Shown: positions 14,808-23,258 of the stretch, piece after piece
Layout of the letters: each line of letters starts with the position of its first letter
Numbering within the stretch: position 1 is the first letter of the stretch
NCBI GenBank assembly: GCA_045614825.1
Contig: JAZLDO010000090.1
Location: 1-30,094, forward strand
Reading direction: 5' to 3'
DNA length: 30,094 nucleotides
From: Aphodosoma sp045614825
GTDB lineage: Bacteria > Bacteroidota > Bacteroidia > Bacteroidales > Paludibacteraceae
Program-made: the position numbers and the translations under genes
The notes under the pieces: generated by a model
What the model was told of the DNA's origin: nothing
Database searches by the model: none
Seen by the model: the letters and a program-made list of their open reading frames with translations, nothing else

Positions 14808-16724
14808 ATGAAAAAATCATTATTATCATTATTGTGCATTGTGCATTGTGCATTGTGCATCAATCTTAAGGCTCAAGACGAGGTGTTGATGACAATCAAT
14901 GGCGAGCCAGTAACAAAAGCTGAGTTTGAATATATTTATAACAAAAACAACGGCGACAATGCCATTGACAAAAAAACATTGGACGAATATGTTGACTTAT
15001 TCATAAACTTCAAACTCAAAGTAACAGAAGCTAAAGCTCAAGGTTTTGATACGCTAAAAACATTTAAACGCGAATTAAATGGTTATCGCAAACAATTGGC
15101 TAAACCATATTTAACTGATACAGAACTCGAAGAAGCTCTATATCAAGAAGCATATAGCCATTTTGCCCAAGATTGCGAAGTGAGCCATATTCTTATCCGC
15201 ACAGAAGGCGAAGATACACTCTCGGCATATAACCAAGCCCTTAATGTCATTGACCGCCTTAAAGCAGGAGAAGATTTTGCTAAAGTGGCAGACGAAACTT
15301 CTGCCGACCAATCAGTTGTTCGCAATCATGGATATTTAGGATGGTTCACAGCCTTGCAATTGGTATGGCCATTCGAAAAAGCAATGTACGAATTACCTCT
15401 AAACGAAATCTCAACTCCAATCAAATCAAACTACGGCTACCACATCATCAAAGTACACAATCGTCGTGCTGCATGGGGACAAGTGAATGCTCGCCACATC
15501 ATGAAAATGTGTAGCGACCGCTTGCCTCAAGAAACTCAAGACAAGAAATACCAAGAAATGGTAGAAATCAAAAAACGCCTTGATGCTGGCGAAGACTTTG
15601 CTACATTGGCTATGGAACTAAGCGACGATAAAGGTTCAGCGCAAAAAGGTGGAGATCTCGGCTGGTTCGGCATTGGACGCATGGTGAAAGAGTTCGAAAA
15701 AACAGCATTTGCTTTAGATTCAGGCGAAACTTCTGAAATTATCAAAACTCAATTTGGCTACCACATCATCAATGTCACTGACAAAAAAGGAGTTGAACCT
15801 TTTGAAAAGAAAAAAGCTGAAATCCAACGTATGATGCAATACGACGATCGCAGCACTGCGGCTAAAACGTCTTTTGTGAATAAATTGAAAAAAGAATACA
15901 ATTTCCAAATAAATGACAATGAAATAGCAAACGCAAAAGCACTTGTTGCAGAATATGCAGACAATGACTCACTACTAAAAATTAAAGGCGCGGAATTTGA
16001 AGGTATTCTTATGACATTCGCAGATCAACAAATACCAACAAGCGAATTGATTGCATACTATGCAACTACAAAAATGATGGGAGGTGAGATAGAGGACAAA
16101 GTAGCTCAAATTGCAGAAATGAAACTTATGCAATATGAAGATTCGCAATTGGAAAACAAATATACCGACTTTGCAAACTTAATGAAAGAGTATCACGATG
16201 GTATTTTATTGTTTGAGGTATCAAACAAAGAGGTTTGGGAAAAAGCTATCAAAGATAAAAAAGGCTTAGAAAAATACTTCAAATCAAATAAGAAAAATTA
16301 TCCTTGGAGTGAACCTCGCTACAAAGGCTTTGTAGTGAAATGCAAAGACGAAGCTACAGCAAAACGCTTGCAAAAAGAAATCAAAAAAATGAATCCTGAC
16401 TCTGTTGTAAATTATATTCGCAAACAAGTAAATAATGATTCTATTACATTTGCATCGGTTGAACGTGGATTATGGAAACAAGGAGAAAATGGTTACGTTG
16501 ATTTGACTGAATTTAAAGTACCAAATGCAGAAGTTACAGTTGATGAAGAGTTACCAATTACAATAGTAGTTGGCAAAATGTTGAAAAAACCAGAAACTTA
16601 TACCGATGTTCGCGGTACAATTATGGCAGATTATCAAAACTATCTTGAAAAGAAATGGATTGAAACTCTCCGCAATAAATATGCTGTAGAAATCAATCAA
16701 GAAGTTCTAAATTCACTCAGATAA
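14808..16724 (+). CDS. Periplasmic peptidyl-prolyl isomerase with two parvulin domains
   Basis: 638 residues. Exported foldase, probably acting on outer-membrane or secreted proteins in the periplasm. Signal peptide about 1-23 (cleavage after KAQ) whose core LCIVHCALCI is encoded by four perfect ATTGTGC units; a SurA/PpiD-like helical N-domain (about 30-120); parvulin domain 1 at about 124-220 (CEVSHILIRT, GYLGWF, NYGYHIIKV); parvulin domain 2 at about 226-327 (NARHIMKM, GGDLGWFGIGRM, QFGYHIINV); then a roughly 310-residue helical, Lys-rich C-terminal part with no recognised domain. First gene of a close-packed envelope cluster running to 23873. Its heptamer array makes the reading frame vulnerable to slippage (see findings). 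Confidence 0.9.
   Translation: MKKSLLSLLCIVHCALCINLKAQDEVLMTINGEPVTKAEFEYIYNKNNGDNAIDKKTLDEYVDLFINFKLKVTEAKAQGFDTLKTFKRELNGYRKQLAKPYLTDTELEEALYQEAYSHFAQDCEVSHILIRTEGEDTLSAYNQALNVIDRLKAGEDFAKVADETSADQSVVRNHGYLGWFTALQLVWPFEKAMYELPLNEISTPIKSNYGYHIIKVHNRRAAWGQVNARHIMKMCSDRLPQETQDKKYQEMVEIKKRLDAGEDFATLAMELSDDKGSAQKGGDLGWFGIGRMVKEFEKTAFALDSGETSEIIKTQFGYHIINVTDKKGVEPFEKKKAEIQRMMQYDDRSTAAKTSFVNKLKKEYNFQINDNEIANAKALVAEYADNDSLLKIKGAEFEGILMTFADQQIPTSELIAYYATTKMMGGEIEDKVAQIAEMKLMQYEDSQLENKYTDFANLMKEYHDGILLFEVSNKEVWEKAIKDKKGLEKYFKSNKKNYPWSEPRYKGFVVKCKDEATAKRLQKEIKKMNPDSVVNYIRKQVNNDSITFASVERGLWKQGENGYVDLTEFKVPNAEVTVDEELPITIVVGKMLKKPETYTDVRGTIMADYQNYLEKKWIETLRNKYAVEINQEVLNSLR
14831..14858 (+). repeat. Four perfect ATTGTGC heptamers in a signal-peptide coding region
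   Basis: Units at 14831-14837, 14838-14844, 14845-14851, 14852-14858, followed by AT. Three units make 21 nt, giving a seven-residue LCIVHCA cycle. One-unit changes shift the frame. Confidence 0.9.
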
Positions 16725-16740
16725 TAAATTGAAAAATACA

Positions 16741-17589
16741 ATGAAAAATATATCATTGTGCATTGTGAATTTTGCATTATGCATTGCCTTTACCTCATGC
16801 TCTTATATAGAACAATATATAAAAGAGCGTGAGAGTGAGGGCGTTATTGCTATAATAGGAGATAATTACCTATACAAAGACGAGATAAAAAACATTGTGC
16901 CACAAGGAACTAATAGTGCAGACAGCGCATTAATAGTAGAAGCTTATATACAACGTTGGGCTACAAATATTTTAATTTTAGACAATGCAAAACGCAATAT
17001 TTCTAATCAAACAGAAATAAATAAAATGGTTGAAAACTATCGTCGTACGCTAACAATTCATTACTATAAACAAGATATGGTAAATGAAAAAGTGAAAATG
17101 CCAACAGACGAAGAAACTATCAATTTTTATAACAACAATAAAGAACTATTTTTATTAAATCAACCAATCATTAAAGGTGCTCTAATAAAAATACCTAATA
17201 ATATCAAATCAGAAACAATAGAACGCAAATTCAAAGATATCAATAATAATATTGAAGAGATTGAAAAATACGCTCTACAATATGCAAAAGATTATACTCT
17301 ATTTACTGAATATTGGAAACCATTGAATGAAGTTATAGACATTGAAAAAACTAATTTAAAAATAACAAAAACAGGGTATTACGCAGAGAGAGATAGCCTA
17401 AATCTAACACTAATAAACGTGATGGAATATATCAATCAAGGAGAAATTGCCCCAATAGAAATGGTCAAAGAAGAAGTTAGATCAACTCTATATAACCAAC
17501 AAAAAAAAGAATATCTAAATAATTTTGATAATGAAATATATGATTATGCAATAAAGCACAATCAAATACAATTGAGAATTGAAAATTGA
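16741..17589 (+). CDS. Putative lipoprotein of the PPIase cluster, function unknown
   Basis: 282 residues from ATG 16741; an earlier TTG at 16729 would add four residues but the ATG gives a better lipoprotein signal, with FTSC and Cys20 as lipidation site. The body is helical and charged, beginning with an IIGDNYLYKDEI segment reminiscent of the start of SurA-type chaperone domains (V/I-G-D-x-x-ID), but no parvulin core is visible. It sits 16 bp after one parvulin PPIase and 100 bp before another, so a helper chaperone role is plausible but inferred. The signal peptide contains a degenerate heptamer array, and the final codons (LRIEN) and stop are inside another. Confidence 0.75.
   Translation: MKNISLCIVNFALCIAFTSCSYIEQYIKERESEGVIAIIGDNYLYKDEIKNIVPQGTNSADSALIVEAYIQRWATNILILDNAKRNISNQTEINKMVENYRRTLTIHYYKQDMVNEKVKMPTDEETINFYNNNKELFLLNQPIIKGALIKIPNNIKSETIERKFKDINNNIEEIEKYALQYAKDYTLFTEYWKPLNEVIDIEKTNLKITKTGYYAERDSLNLTLINVMEYINQGEIAPIEMVKEEVRSTLYNQQKKEYLNNFDNEIYDYAIKHNQIQLRIEN
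16755..16786 (+). repeat. Degenerate heptamers in lipoprotein signal peptide
   Basis: ATTGTGC, ATTGTGA, ATTTTGC, ATTATGC, ATTG: same 7-bp period as in the neighbouring genes, with substitutions. Confidence 0.75.
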
Positions 17590-17594
17590 GAATT
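17574..17594 (+). repeat. Heptamer repeat spanning a stop codon
   Basis: GAGAATT (17574-17580), GAAAATT (17581-17587), GAGAATT (17588-17594). The TGA at 17587-17589 lies across the last unit boundary. Confidence 0.75.
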
Positions 17595-17614
17595 ATTGCG
17601 GTAAGCGAGAGAGA

Positions 17615-17651
17615 GCCAAGTTTACTTGCACTATACCGAGCAAAGCAATAA
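17615..17651 (+). repeat. Dispersed intergenic repeat, copy 4
   Basis: GCCAAGTTTACTTGCACTAT and the following 17 bases; matches the reverse complement of 14671-14707 at 29 of 37 positions. It ends 38 bp before the SurA-like start codon. Confidence 0.65.
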
Positions 17652-17689
17652 TCTTTAATTGAAAATTAAAATAATAATATAATAGTAAT

Positions 17690-19048
17690 ATGAAAAAAAT
17701 AATATTAATCATATTGTGCATTGTGCATTGTGCATTGTGCATTGAAGTGATAGCACAAGAAAAAAACATGATAGATGGTGTTGTATGGGTTGTTGGCGAC
17801 GAGGCTATTCTGCGCTCAGATGTTGAACAAGAACGCATTCGAGCTCAATATGAAGGGCAACGCATACAAGGAGACCCATATTGCATCATTCCAGAGCAAA
17901 TTGCAATACAAAAACTATTTATTCACCAAGCAAAAATAGATAGTATTGAAGTAAACGACGGACAAGTAGAAAGTCAAGTTAATTCACAAATGAACTTCTT
18001 CATTCGTCAGATTGGCTCGCGAGAAAAACTTGAAGAATATTATCGCAAGACATATTCGGAAATTAAAGAAGAGATGCGTCAAACTATTGCCGACCAATCT
18101 CTTGTACAACAAGTACAACAATCATTGGTGCAAAACATCAAAGTAACACCTTCGGATGTCCGTAAATACTACTCTGCTCTATCGGATGATTCTATTCCAA
18201 CTATTCCAGCGCAAGTAGAAGTACAAATTATCACAATAGAACCACCTATACCTGAAGAAGTTATCGAGGCAACTAAAAATCGTTTGCGCGAATATGCTGA
18301 TCGTGTAAAAAATGGAGAAGCCGATTTTTCAATGTTAGCTCGCCTCTATTCAGATGATACAGAAAGTGCCAAGCAAGGTGGTGAATTGGGCTTTGCTGGT
18401 CGAGGTACATTTGTACCAGAATTTGCCAATGCAGCATTTGCATTAACAGAACCAGGAAGCATTAGCCGTGTAATAGAAACTGAGTTTGGTTTTCACCTTA
18501 TACAATTAATTGAACGTAGAGATGATAGAGTAAATTGCCGTCATATACTACTCCGTCCAAAAATCACAAGTGACATAAAAATCAAAGCTCTCAACACATT
18601 AGATAGTATAGCACATGATATTCGTACTGAAAAAATATCATTTGAAGCCACAGCATCTTTAATGTCGTCAGACAAAGATACGCGCATGAACAATGGTATA
18701 ATGACCAATCAAAATAATGGTTCATCAAAATTTGAATATCAAGATTTGGCTCCTGAAATAGCAAAAATAGTATATATGATGAAACCAGGAGAAATATCAG
18801 AACCATTTACTATGTTTTCACAAAAACTTGGTCGCGATGTTTATGCTATCGTAAAACTTAAAAATCAAATACCAAGTCATAAAGCAAATATCACGGACGA
18901 TTATCAAACACTAAAAAACATGTGCGAAAATCAACTTCGTGAAAAAACAATCAAAGAATGGTTAATCAAAAAAATAGCCGACACATATATCTACATATCA
19001 CCTGAATGGCGTGAATGCGATTTTGAATTTCAATGGGTAAAAAAATAA
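17690..19048 (+). CDS. SurA-like periplasmic chaperone/peptidyl-prolyl isomerase
   Basis: 452 residues, close to SurA length. Signal peptide about 1-23 (cleavage after IAQ), core LCIVHCALCI encoded by a perfect heptamer array; a SurA N-domain (about 26-165; VVWVVGDEAILRSDVEQERI-type opening); parvulin domain 1 at about 175-275 (GGELGFAGRGT, EFGFHLIQL) and parvulin domain 2 at about 281-384 (NCRHILLRP); a short C-terminal helix. In the periplasm it should escort unfolded outer-membrane proteins to the BAM complex. Its end overlaps the OstA-like start by 16 bp, implying translational coupling; pairing SurA with an LPS-transport factor is also seen in proteobacteria. Confidence 0.88.
   Translation: MKKIILIILCIVHCALCIEVIAQEKNMIDGVVWVVGDEAILRSDVEQERIRAQYEGQRIQGDPYCIIPEQIAIQKLFIHQAKIDSIEVNDGQVESQVNSQMNFFIRQIGSREKLEEYYRKTYSEIKEEMRQTIADQSLVQQVQQSLVQNIKVTPSDVRKYYSALSDDSIPTIPAQVEVQIITIEPPIPEEVIEATKNRLREYADRVKNGEADFSMLARLYSDDTESAKQGGELGFAGRGTFVPEFANAAFALTEPGSISRVIETEFGFHLIQLIERRDDRVNCRHILLRPKITSDIKIKALNTLDSIAHDIRTEKISFEATASLMSSDKDTRMNNGIMTNQNNGSSKFEYQDLAPEIAKIVYMMKPGEISEPFTMFSQKLGRDVYAIVKLKNQIPSHKANITDDYQTLKNMCENQLREKTIKEWLIKKIADTYIYISPEWRECDFEFQWVKK
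17713..17740 (+). repeat. Four perfect ATTGTGC heptamers in a second signal-peptide coding region
   Basis: Units at 17713, 17720, 17727 and 17734, then ATTG. Both alternative frames reach TGA within about 10 nt after the array. Confidence 0.9.
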
Positions 19049-20829
19049 GATTTATAAACATATCAATAATAAGACTACTGCCAGTAATATTTCTATTACT
19101 GTGCAGTTGTGTCGTTTTTGCCCAAATGCCAACTGAGTTTATTACAAATCCCAATCTACCCAAAATAGAAAAACCCCAAAAAACAGAAATAAAAAAACAA
19201 ACAAAAGTTAAAAAAGAAAATATATCAACCTCAAAAGATAACGTAAAAAAAACGGGTAAACAAACACTTATATATCTTGAACGTAGTGATTTAGTTCGCT
19301 TTGACAACGAAAATCTTCCTGATATACAAGTGTTAATAGGGAATGTAATTCTTCGTCATGACGATGTATATCTTTATTGCGATTCAGCACATTTAAATCA
19401 AAATACAAATTCATTTAAAGCGTTCGGTCACATCAAAATAAAACAAGGCGATTCTCTTGAAATTTATTCTAAACGATTAAATTATAATGGTAATACCCGC
19501 ATTGGACATCTGTTTCATGATGTAAAAATGATAAATGGAGAAGTTACACTATATACAGATACATTGATATATGAACGCGAAAAAGAATTAGGCTACTATA
19601 CATGTGGAGGCAAATTGGTTGACTCATTAAATACCCTCGTATCAAAACACGGCTATTATTATTCAAATACTAAAATTGCAGAATTTAAATATGACGTTGT
19701 TGGAGTAAATAATAAATCAACTATCGAAAGTGATACTTTGACATACGATACAGAAACAAAAATAGCAACCATACTTGGTCCTACACATATACATCACTCT
19801 GATAGTACAACTATTTATTCTGAATTAGGTTGGTATAATAGCGAAAATGATCAATCTCAATTACTAAAAAAATCATTAATCAACCATGGCAAAGGAAAAT
19901 CGCTTGCTGGGGATACTATCTTCTATGACAAACTCCAGGGCATAGGCGAAGCATTCCAAAATGTAATATTAAAAGATTCTCTCAATAAGATATCACTCTG
20001 TGGCAATTATGGCTACTACAAAGAAGAGGGCGAAATAGGCATCATCACCGACTCTGCCATGATGATTGAATATTCGCAAAAAGATACTACATACATTCAT
20101 GGAGATACTCTCTACTCATACGCACAAAGTGAAGATGAAAAAATGACACTTGCATTCCACAATGTAAGATTGTTCAATAACGAATTTCAAGGTGTATGCG
20201 ATTCACTTACATTCTTCTCTGGCGATTCTATCCTACACATGATGCAAATGCCTATTATTTGGAATGAAAATCAACAAATAACAGGAGACACAATACACCT
20301 TTATCCAAAAAATGGAACTGTTAATAGAATGCATGTAGTAAATAATGCAATGATGATACAAGAGGAAGATACCATACATTACAACCAAGTGTCAGGCAAA
20401 GAAATTATAGCTTATATTCAAAAAGAAGAATTGCACCATGTTGACATTTCGGGTAATGTTGAATCAATATTCTATCCTAATGACCAAGGTGATTTAATTG
20501 GGCTAAATACTATTAAAAGTAGTTATATGACTGTATTTTTCAAGGATGGAAAATTAGAGCGATTTAATGTATATCCATCCCCTACCGCCATAATGTATCC
20601 AATGTCGCAAATCACAGAAAATATGTTATATTTAACTAATTACACTTGGCAAATAGATATTCGACCTATATCGAAAGATGACATATTCCGCATGCCTAAA
20701 CGCTTAACACAAGCTGACATTGACAACCAAAAAGAGTTAATAAAACAACAAGAACAAGAAGAACGAAAAAACAAACGAAAAAAACGTAATCAAGACAATG
20801 CGACCGATATTACAAATAACGAACAATAA
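19033..20829 (+). CDS. OstA-like / LptA-family protein
   Basis: 598 residues. Signal peptide about 1-30 (VFAQ), a Lys-rich linker (about 45-75), then repeated short beta segments of OstA/LptA type (VLIGNVILRHDDVYLYCDSA, FKAFGHIKIKQGDSLEIYSK) continuing to about residue 540, and a highly charged Lys/Glu-rich tail. Such beta-jellyroll proteins bind the lipid part of LPS and bridge periplasmic transport; the Bacteroidetes form is longer than E. coli LptA (about 185 residues) and is usually found next to surA, as here. The start overlaps surA by 16 bp and the end overlaps the next gene by 32 bp. Confidence 0.85.
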   Translation: MGKKIRFINISIIRLLPVIFLLLCSCVVFAQMPTEFITNPNLPKIEKPQKTEIKKQTKVKKENISTSKDNVKKTGKQTLIYLERSDLVRFDNENLPDIQVLIGNVILRHDDVYLYCDSAHLNQNTNSFKAFGHIKIKQGDSLEIYSKRLNYNGNTRIGHLFHDVKMINGEVTLYTDTLIYEREKELGYYTCGGKLVDSLNTLVSKHGYYYSNTKIAEFKYDVVGVNNKSTIESDTLTYDTETKIATILGPTHIHHSDSTTIYSELGWYNSENDQSQLLKKSLINHGKGKSLAGDTIFYDKLQGIGEAFQNVILKDSLNKISLCGNYGYYKEEGEIGIITDSAMMIEYSQKDTTYIHGDTLYSYAQSEDEKMTLAFHNVRLFNNEFQGVCDSLTFFSGDSILHMMQMPIIWNENQQITGDTIHLYPKNGTVNRMHVVNNAMMIQEEDTIHYNQVSGKEIIAYIQKEELHHVDISGNVESIFYPNDQGDLIGLNTIKSSYMTVFFKDGKLERFNVYPSPTAIMYPMSQITENMLYLTNYTWQIDIRPISKDDIFRMPKRLTQADIDNQKELIKQQEQEERKNKRKKRNQDNATDITNNEQ

Positions 20830-21466
20830 TAAAACAAGCCTATACGTTGCAAATACAATAGCAGAACGTATGGATTTTAGTGTAGAAGAGATAAGAGTAT
20901 CTGATCTTGATAATATCAACACACTAATTGAAGACAAAGATGCTGCTCTATTAATAATCGGTCTCAATTCAGATAAAGAGATACAAAATTATTTAAATAA
21001 CTGCCGCGAATTACGAATACCTTATATTTTTGTAAAAAACGAAATTCCAAATAACTTCAACATAGAAAACATACTTTTACCAATAACTAATCTCGAAGAA
21101 GAACGCGAAAAAGGTCCATTTACCTCTTCGTTTGCAAGACATTTTGGTTGCCATATAACAATATATCAACCAAATGATTACGGCTCAAAAGCCGCAACCA
21201 ATATCGAAGCAATGAAACAACTATTCAATTCATTCTCATTGCAATACATTGTCAAAAAAGGAAAAAAAGATAGCAATGGCATTGAATTAGAAGCTGGAAT
21301 ATTAAATAAAAACGAACAAAACAATCTACTTGTAATTTCAGCATCGCGCGATTATGGTCTCGACGACATCATTTTTGGTCCCAAAGAAAGAAAAATAATA
21401 AAAAACACCAATATACCAACTATGCTAATAAATCCACGTGGCGATTTGTATGCGCTATGTGATTAA
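20798..21466 (+). CDS. Universal-stress-protein-like protein
   Basis: 222 residues, no signal peptide, so cytoplasmic. The layout suggests two UspA-like alpha/beta halves: ILQITNNNKTSLYVANTIAE at the start, and the second half opening CHITIYQPNDYGSKAATNIE and ending with the FGPKERKIIKNTNIPTMLIN segment that resembles the UspA C-terminal nucleotide-binding loop and last strand. Canonical G-2x-G-9x-G(S/T) is not clearly present, so ATP binding is uncertain. The start is 32 bp inside the OstA-like gene. Its place among envelope genes, before a LysM-PBP1 gene, recurs in Bacteroidetes as far as I recall. Confidence 0.65.
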   Translation: MRPILQITNNNKTSLYVANTIAERMDFSVEEIRVSDLDNINTLIEDKDAALLIIGLNSDKEIQNYLNNCRELRIPYIFVKNEIPNNFNIENILLPITNLEEEREKGPFTSSFARHFGCHITIYQPNDYGSKAATNIEAMKQLFNSFSLQYIVKKGKKDSNGIELEAGILNKNEQNNLLVISASRDYGLDDIIFGPKERKIIKNTNIPTMLINPRGDLYALCD

Positions 21467-21478
21467 AATACTTAAATT

Positions 21479-23254
21479 ATGAAACGATTTATGCTATTAA
21501 TCTGTGTATTATGCACCATATTTTGTGCATTTTCACAAACCGAATATCCTATTATCGAAAAGGGAGGCAAAAAATATTATGAATATACCATAAATCCAGG
21601 AGAAGGATTATTTGCTATCGCTCGCAAATTCGGAATAAAACAAAATGATTTGCACGATGCAAATGAAAATCTCTCAACAAACATCAAAGTTGGAGAAAAA
21701 ATACTGATCCCTATCAAAACAAATGAATCAAGTGAAACACTTGAGGCTATGACTACTCACGTAGTAGAAGCAAAACAAACATTGTACAGCATCTCTAAAA
21801 TATATAATGTCAGTGTCAATACTCTTATTGATCTTAATCCATCTGCAAAAACTGGTATAAAAACAGGAGAAGTTCTCATAATATCAAAAGATAAAAAAAT
21901 CGAAATAGAACACGTTACACCAAAAGTAATACAAGAAAGAGTTGTTTCTACTAATAGTATTACGCATATTGTACAAAAAAAAGAGACCCTATATTCAATT
22001 TCAAAAAAATATAATATTGCTATTCATGACCTAATTGCACTCAATCCTGAATTAAAAGATGGTTTGAAAGCTGGTGCAGAAATACTCATAAAAGGAGAAA
22101 GAATAGAAACAAAAGAAGATAATAATACACAATCTCCCGCCATAGTAGATACTACTACCATCACAAAAACAATAGAAACAACAGAACCCCAAGATACTAT
22201 CGTGGTTCGACCTCAAATATCAAATACCAACACAATAAATATAGCCTACCTCCTACCTCTAATTGCCGAAAACACAAACGATGAAAAAAACATTCAACGC
22301 TTTGTAGAGTTTTATCGTGGTTCAATTTTAGCCTTGAACGAAGCAAAAGAAAATGGCATGTCTGCCAACATATATACCTATAATTTACCAAAGGACACAA
22401 ACAAAATAGACTCTATACTATTTTCGCTAACGAATAAGAACATAGAGGTAATTATAGGTCCAGCTTATTCGGAACAATTGAACAAAATATTAACTTTCTC
22501 AAAAGAAAATAATATAACAACAATAGTTCCTTTTTCAAATAAAATAGACTCAACTTACTATTTTCCAAAATTAATACAATTCAACCCACCTCAAGATTCA
22601 TTGTTCAAATTTATAATCAGAAATACATTCGAGCATCGCAATTTACAATACATATTAGCCCGTTTCGAAAATTGTACCAACAAAGGCAACATCTTTGCCA
22701 ACGACCTATCTACCCTATTGACCGAAAACAACAAAGAATTCAAAGAACTTATTATCAAACCCGAATATGTTGATTCTTTAGTTAACACAATTTCTAAAAC
22801 CGACACCACTGTTCTACTACTTGCATCTGCAAAAATCAATGACGTTGCAGGTGTGCTCGATAGCCTCAATCGCTATCAACTACCTAACCTACAAGTGTGG
22901 GGATTTGAAGATTGGGGAACTAATTTGATAAAGAAATATCCTCAAACTTTGTATTATTCACTCTTCTACCCTAATGAGACTGAAAAATATAAAACTAACT
23001 ATAAAAATTGGTTTGGCACAAGAAAACAGACTGTTGGCGTAAAATATGACCTATTGGGTTATGATTTAACCCTTTTGGTATTAAAAGGGATTACTTATTT
23101 TGAGGATTCTACTTTAAATATAAACACCAAAGAGATAAATTTCTTACAATCAACTCCACAATTAGAATTCATTGACAACCGATGGTTAAATATGAATTAC
23201 TATTTACTTTTTTGGGATAACATCACAATAAAAAACATAAGTGATAAAGAATAG
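21479..23254 (+). CDS. LysM and type-1 periplasmic-binding-fold protein
   Basis: 591 residues. Signal peptide about 1-20 (CAFSQ). Three LysM peptidoglycan-binding repeats at about 34-78, 93-137 and 162-206 (the second and third share the TLYSISKxYN core), a Thr-rich linker (about 207-245), then a PBP1-like fold (about 250-590: INIAYLLPLIAEN, FYRGSILALNEAKENG, VIIGPAYSEQ). A cell-wall-anchored periplasmic protein; the PBP1 domain in such fusions resembles LpoA or ligand sensors. Ligand unknown. The start follows the previous stop by 12 bp; the stop precedes the barrel gene's ATG by 4 bp. Confidence 0.88.
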   Translation: MKRFMLLICVLCTIFCAFSQTEYPIIEKGGKKYYEYTINPGEGLFAIARKFGIKQNDLHDANENLSTNIKVGEKILIPIKTNESSETLEAMTTHVVEAKQTLYSISKIYNVSVNTLIDLNPSAKTGIKTGEVLIISKDKKIEIEHVTPKVIQERVVSTNSITHIVQKKETLYSISKKYNIAIHDLIALNPELKDGLKAGAEILIKGERIETKEDNNTQSPAIVDTTTITKTIETTEPQDTIVVRPQISNTNTINIAYLLPLIAENTNDEKNIQRFVEFYRGSILALNEAKENGMSANIYTYNLPKDTNKIDSILFSLTNKNIEVIIGPAYSEQLNKILTFSKENNITTIVPFSNKIDSTYYFPKLIQFNPPQDSLFKFIIRNTFEHRNLQYILARFENCTNKGNIFANDLSTLLTENNKEFKELIIKPEYVDSLVNTISKTDTTVLLLASAKINDVAGVLDSLNRYQLPNLQVWGFEDWGTNLIKKYPQTLYYSLFYPNETEKYKTNYKNWFGTRKQTVGVKYDLLGYDLTLLVLKGITYFEDSTLNINTKEINFLQSTPQLEFIDNRWLNMNYYLLFWDNITIKNISDKE

Positions 23255-23258
23255 TAAA

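Noticed and set aside
14645..14863. Minus-strand ORF before and across the PPIase start
   Set aside because: Its beginning is the reverse complement of the heptamer array and the rest is intergenic repeat.
16729..16731. TTG start for the lipoprotein gene
   Set aside because: ATG at 16741 gives the proper lipoprotein signal; TTG only adds four residues.
14831..17740. Heptamer arrays as a CRISPR or phage attachment feature
   Set aside because: Units are 7 bp with no spacers, in coding sequence, and no cas or integrase genes are present.
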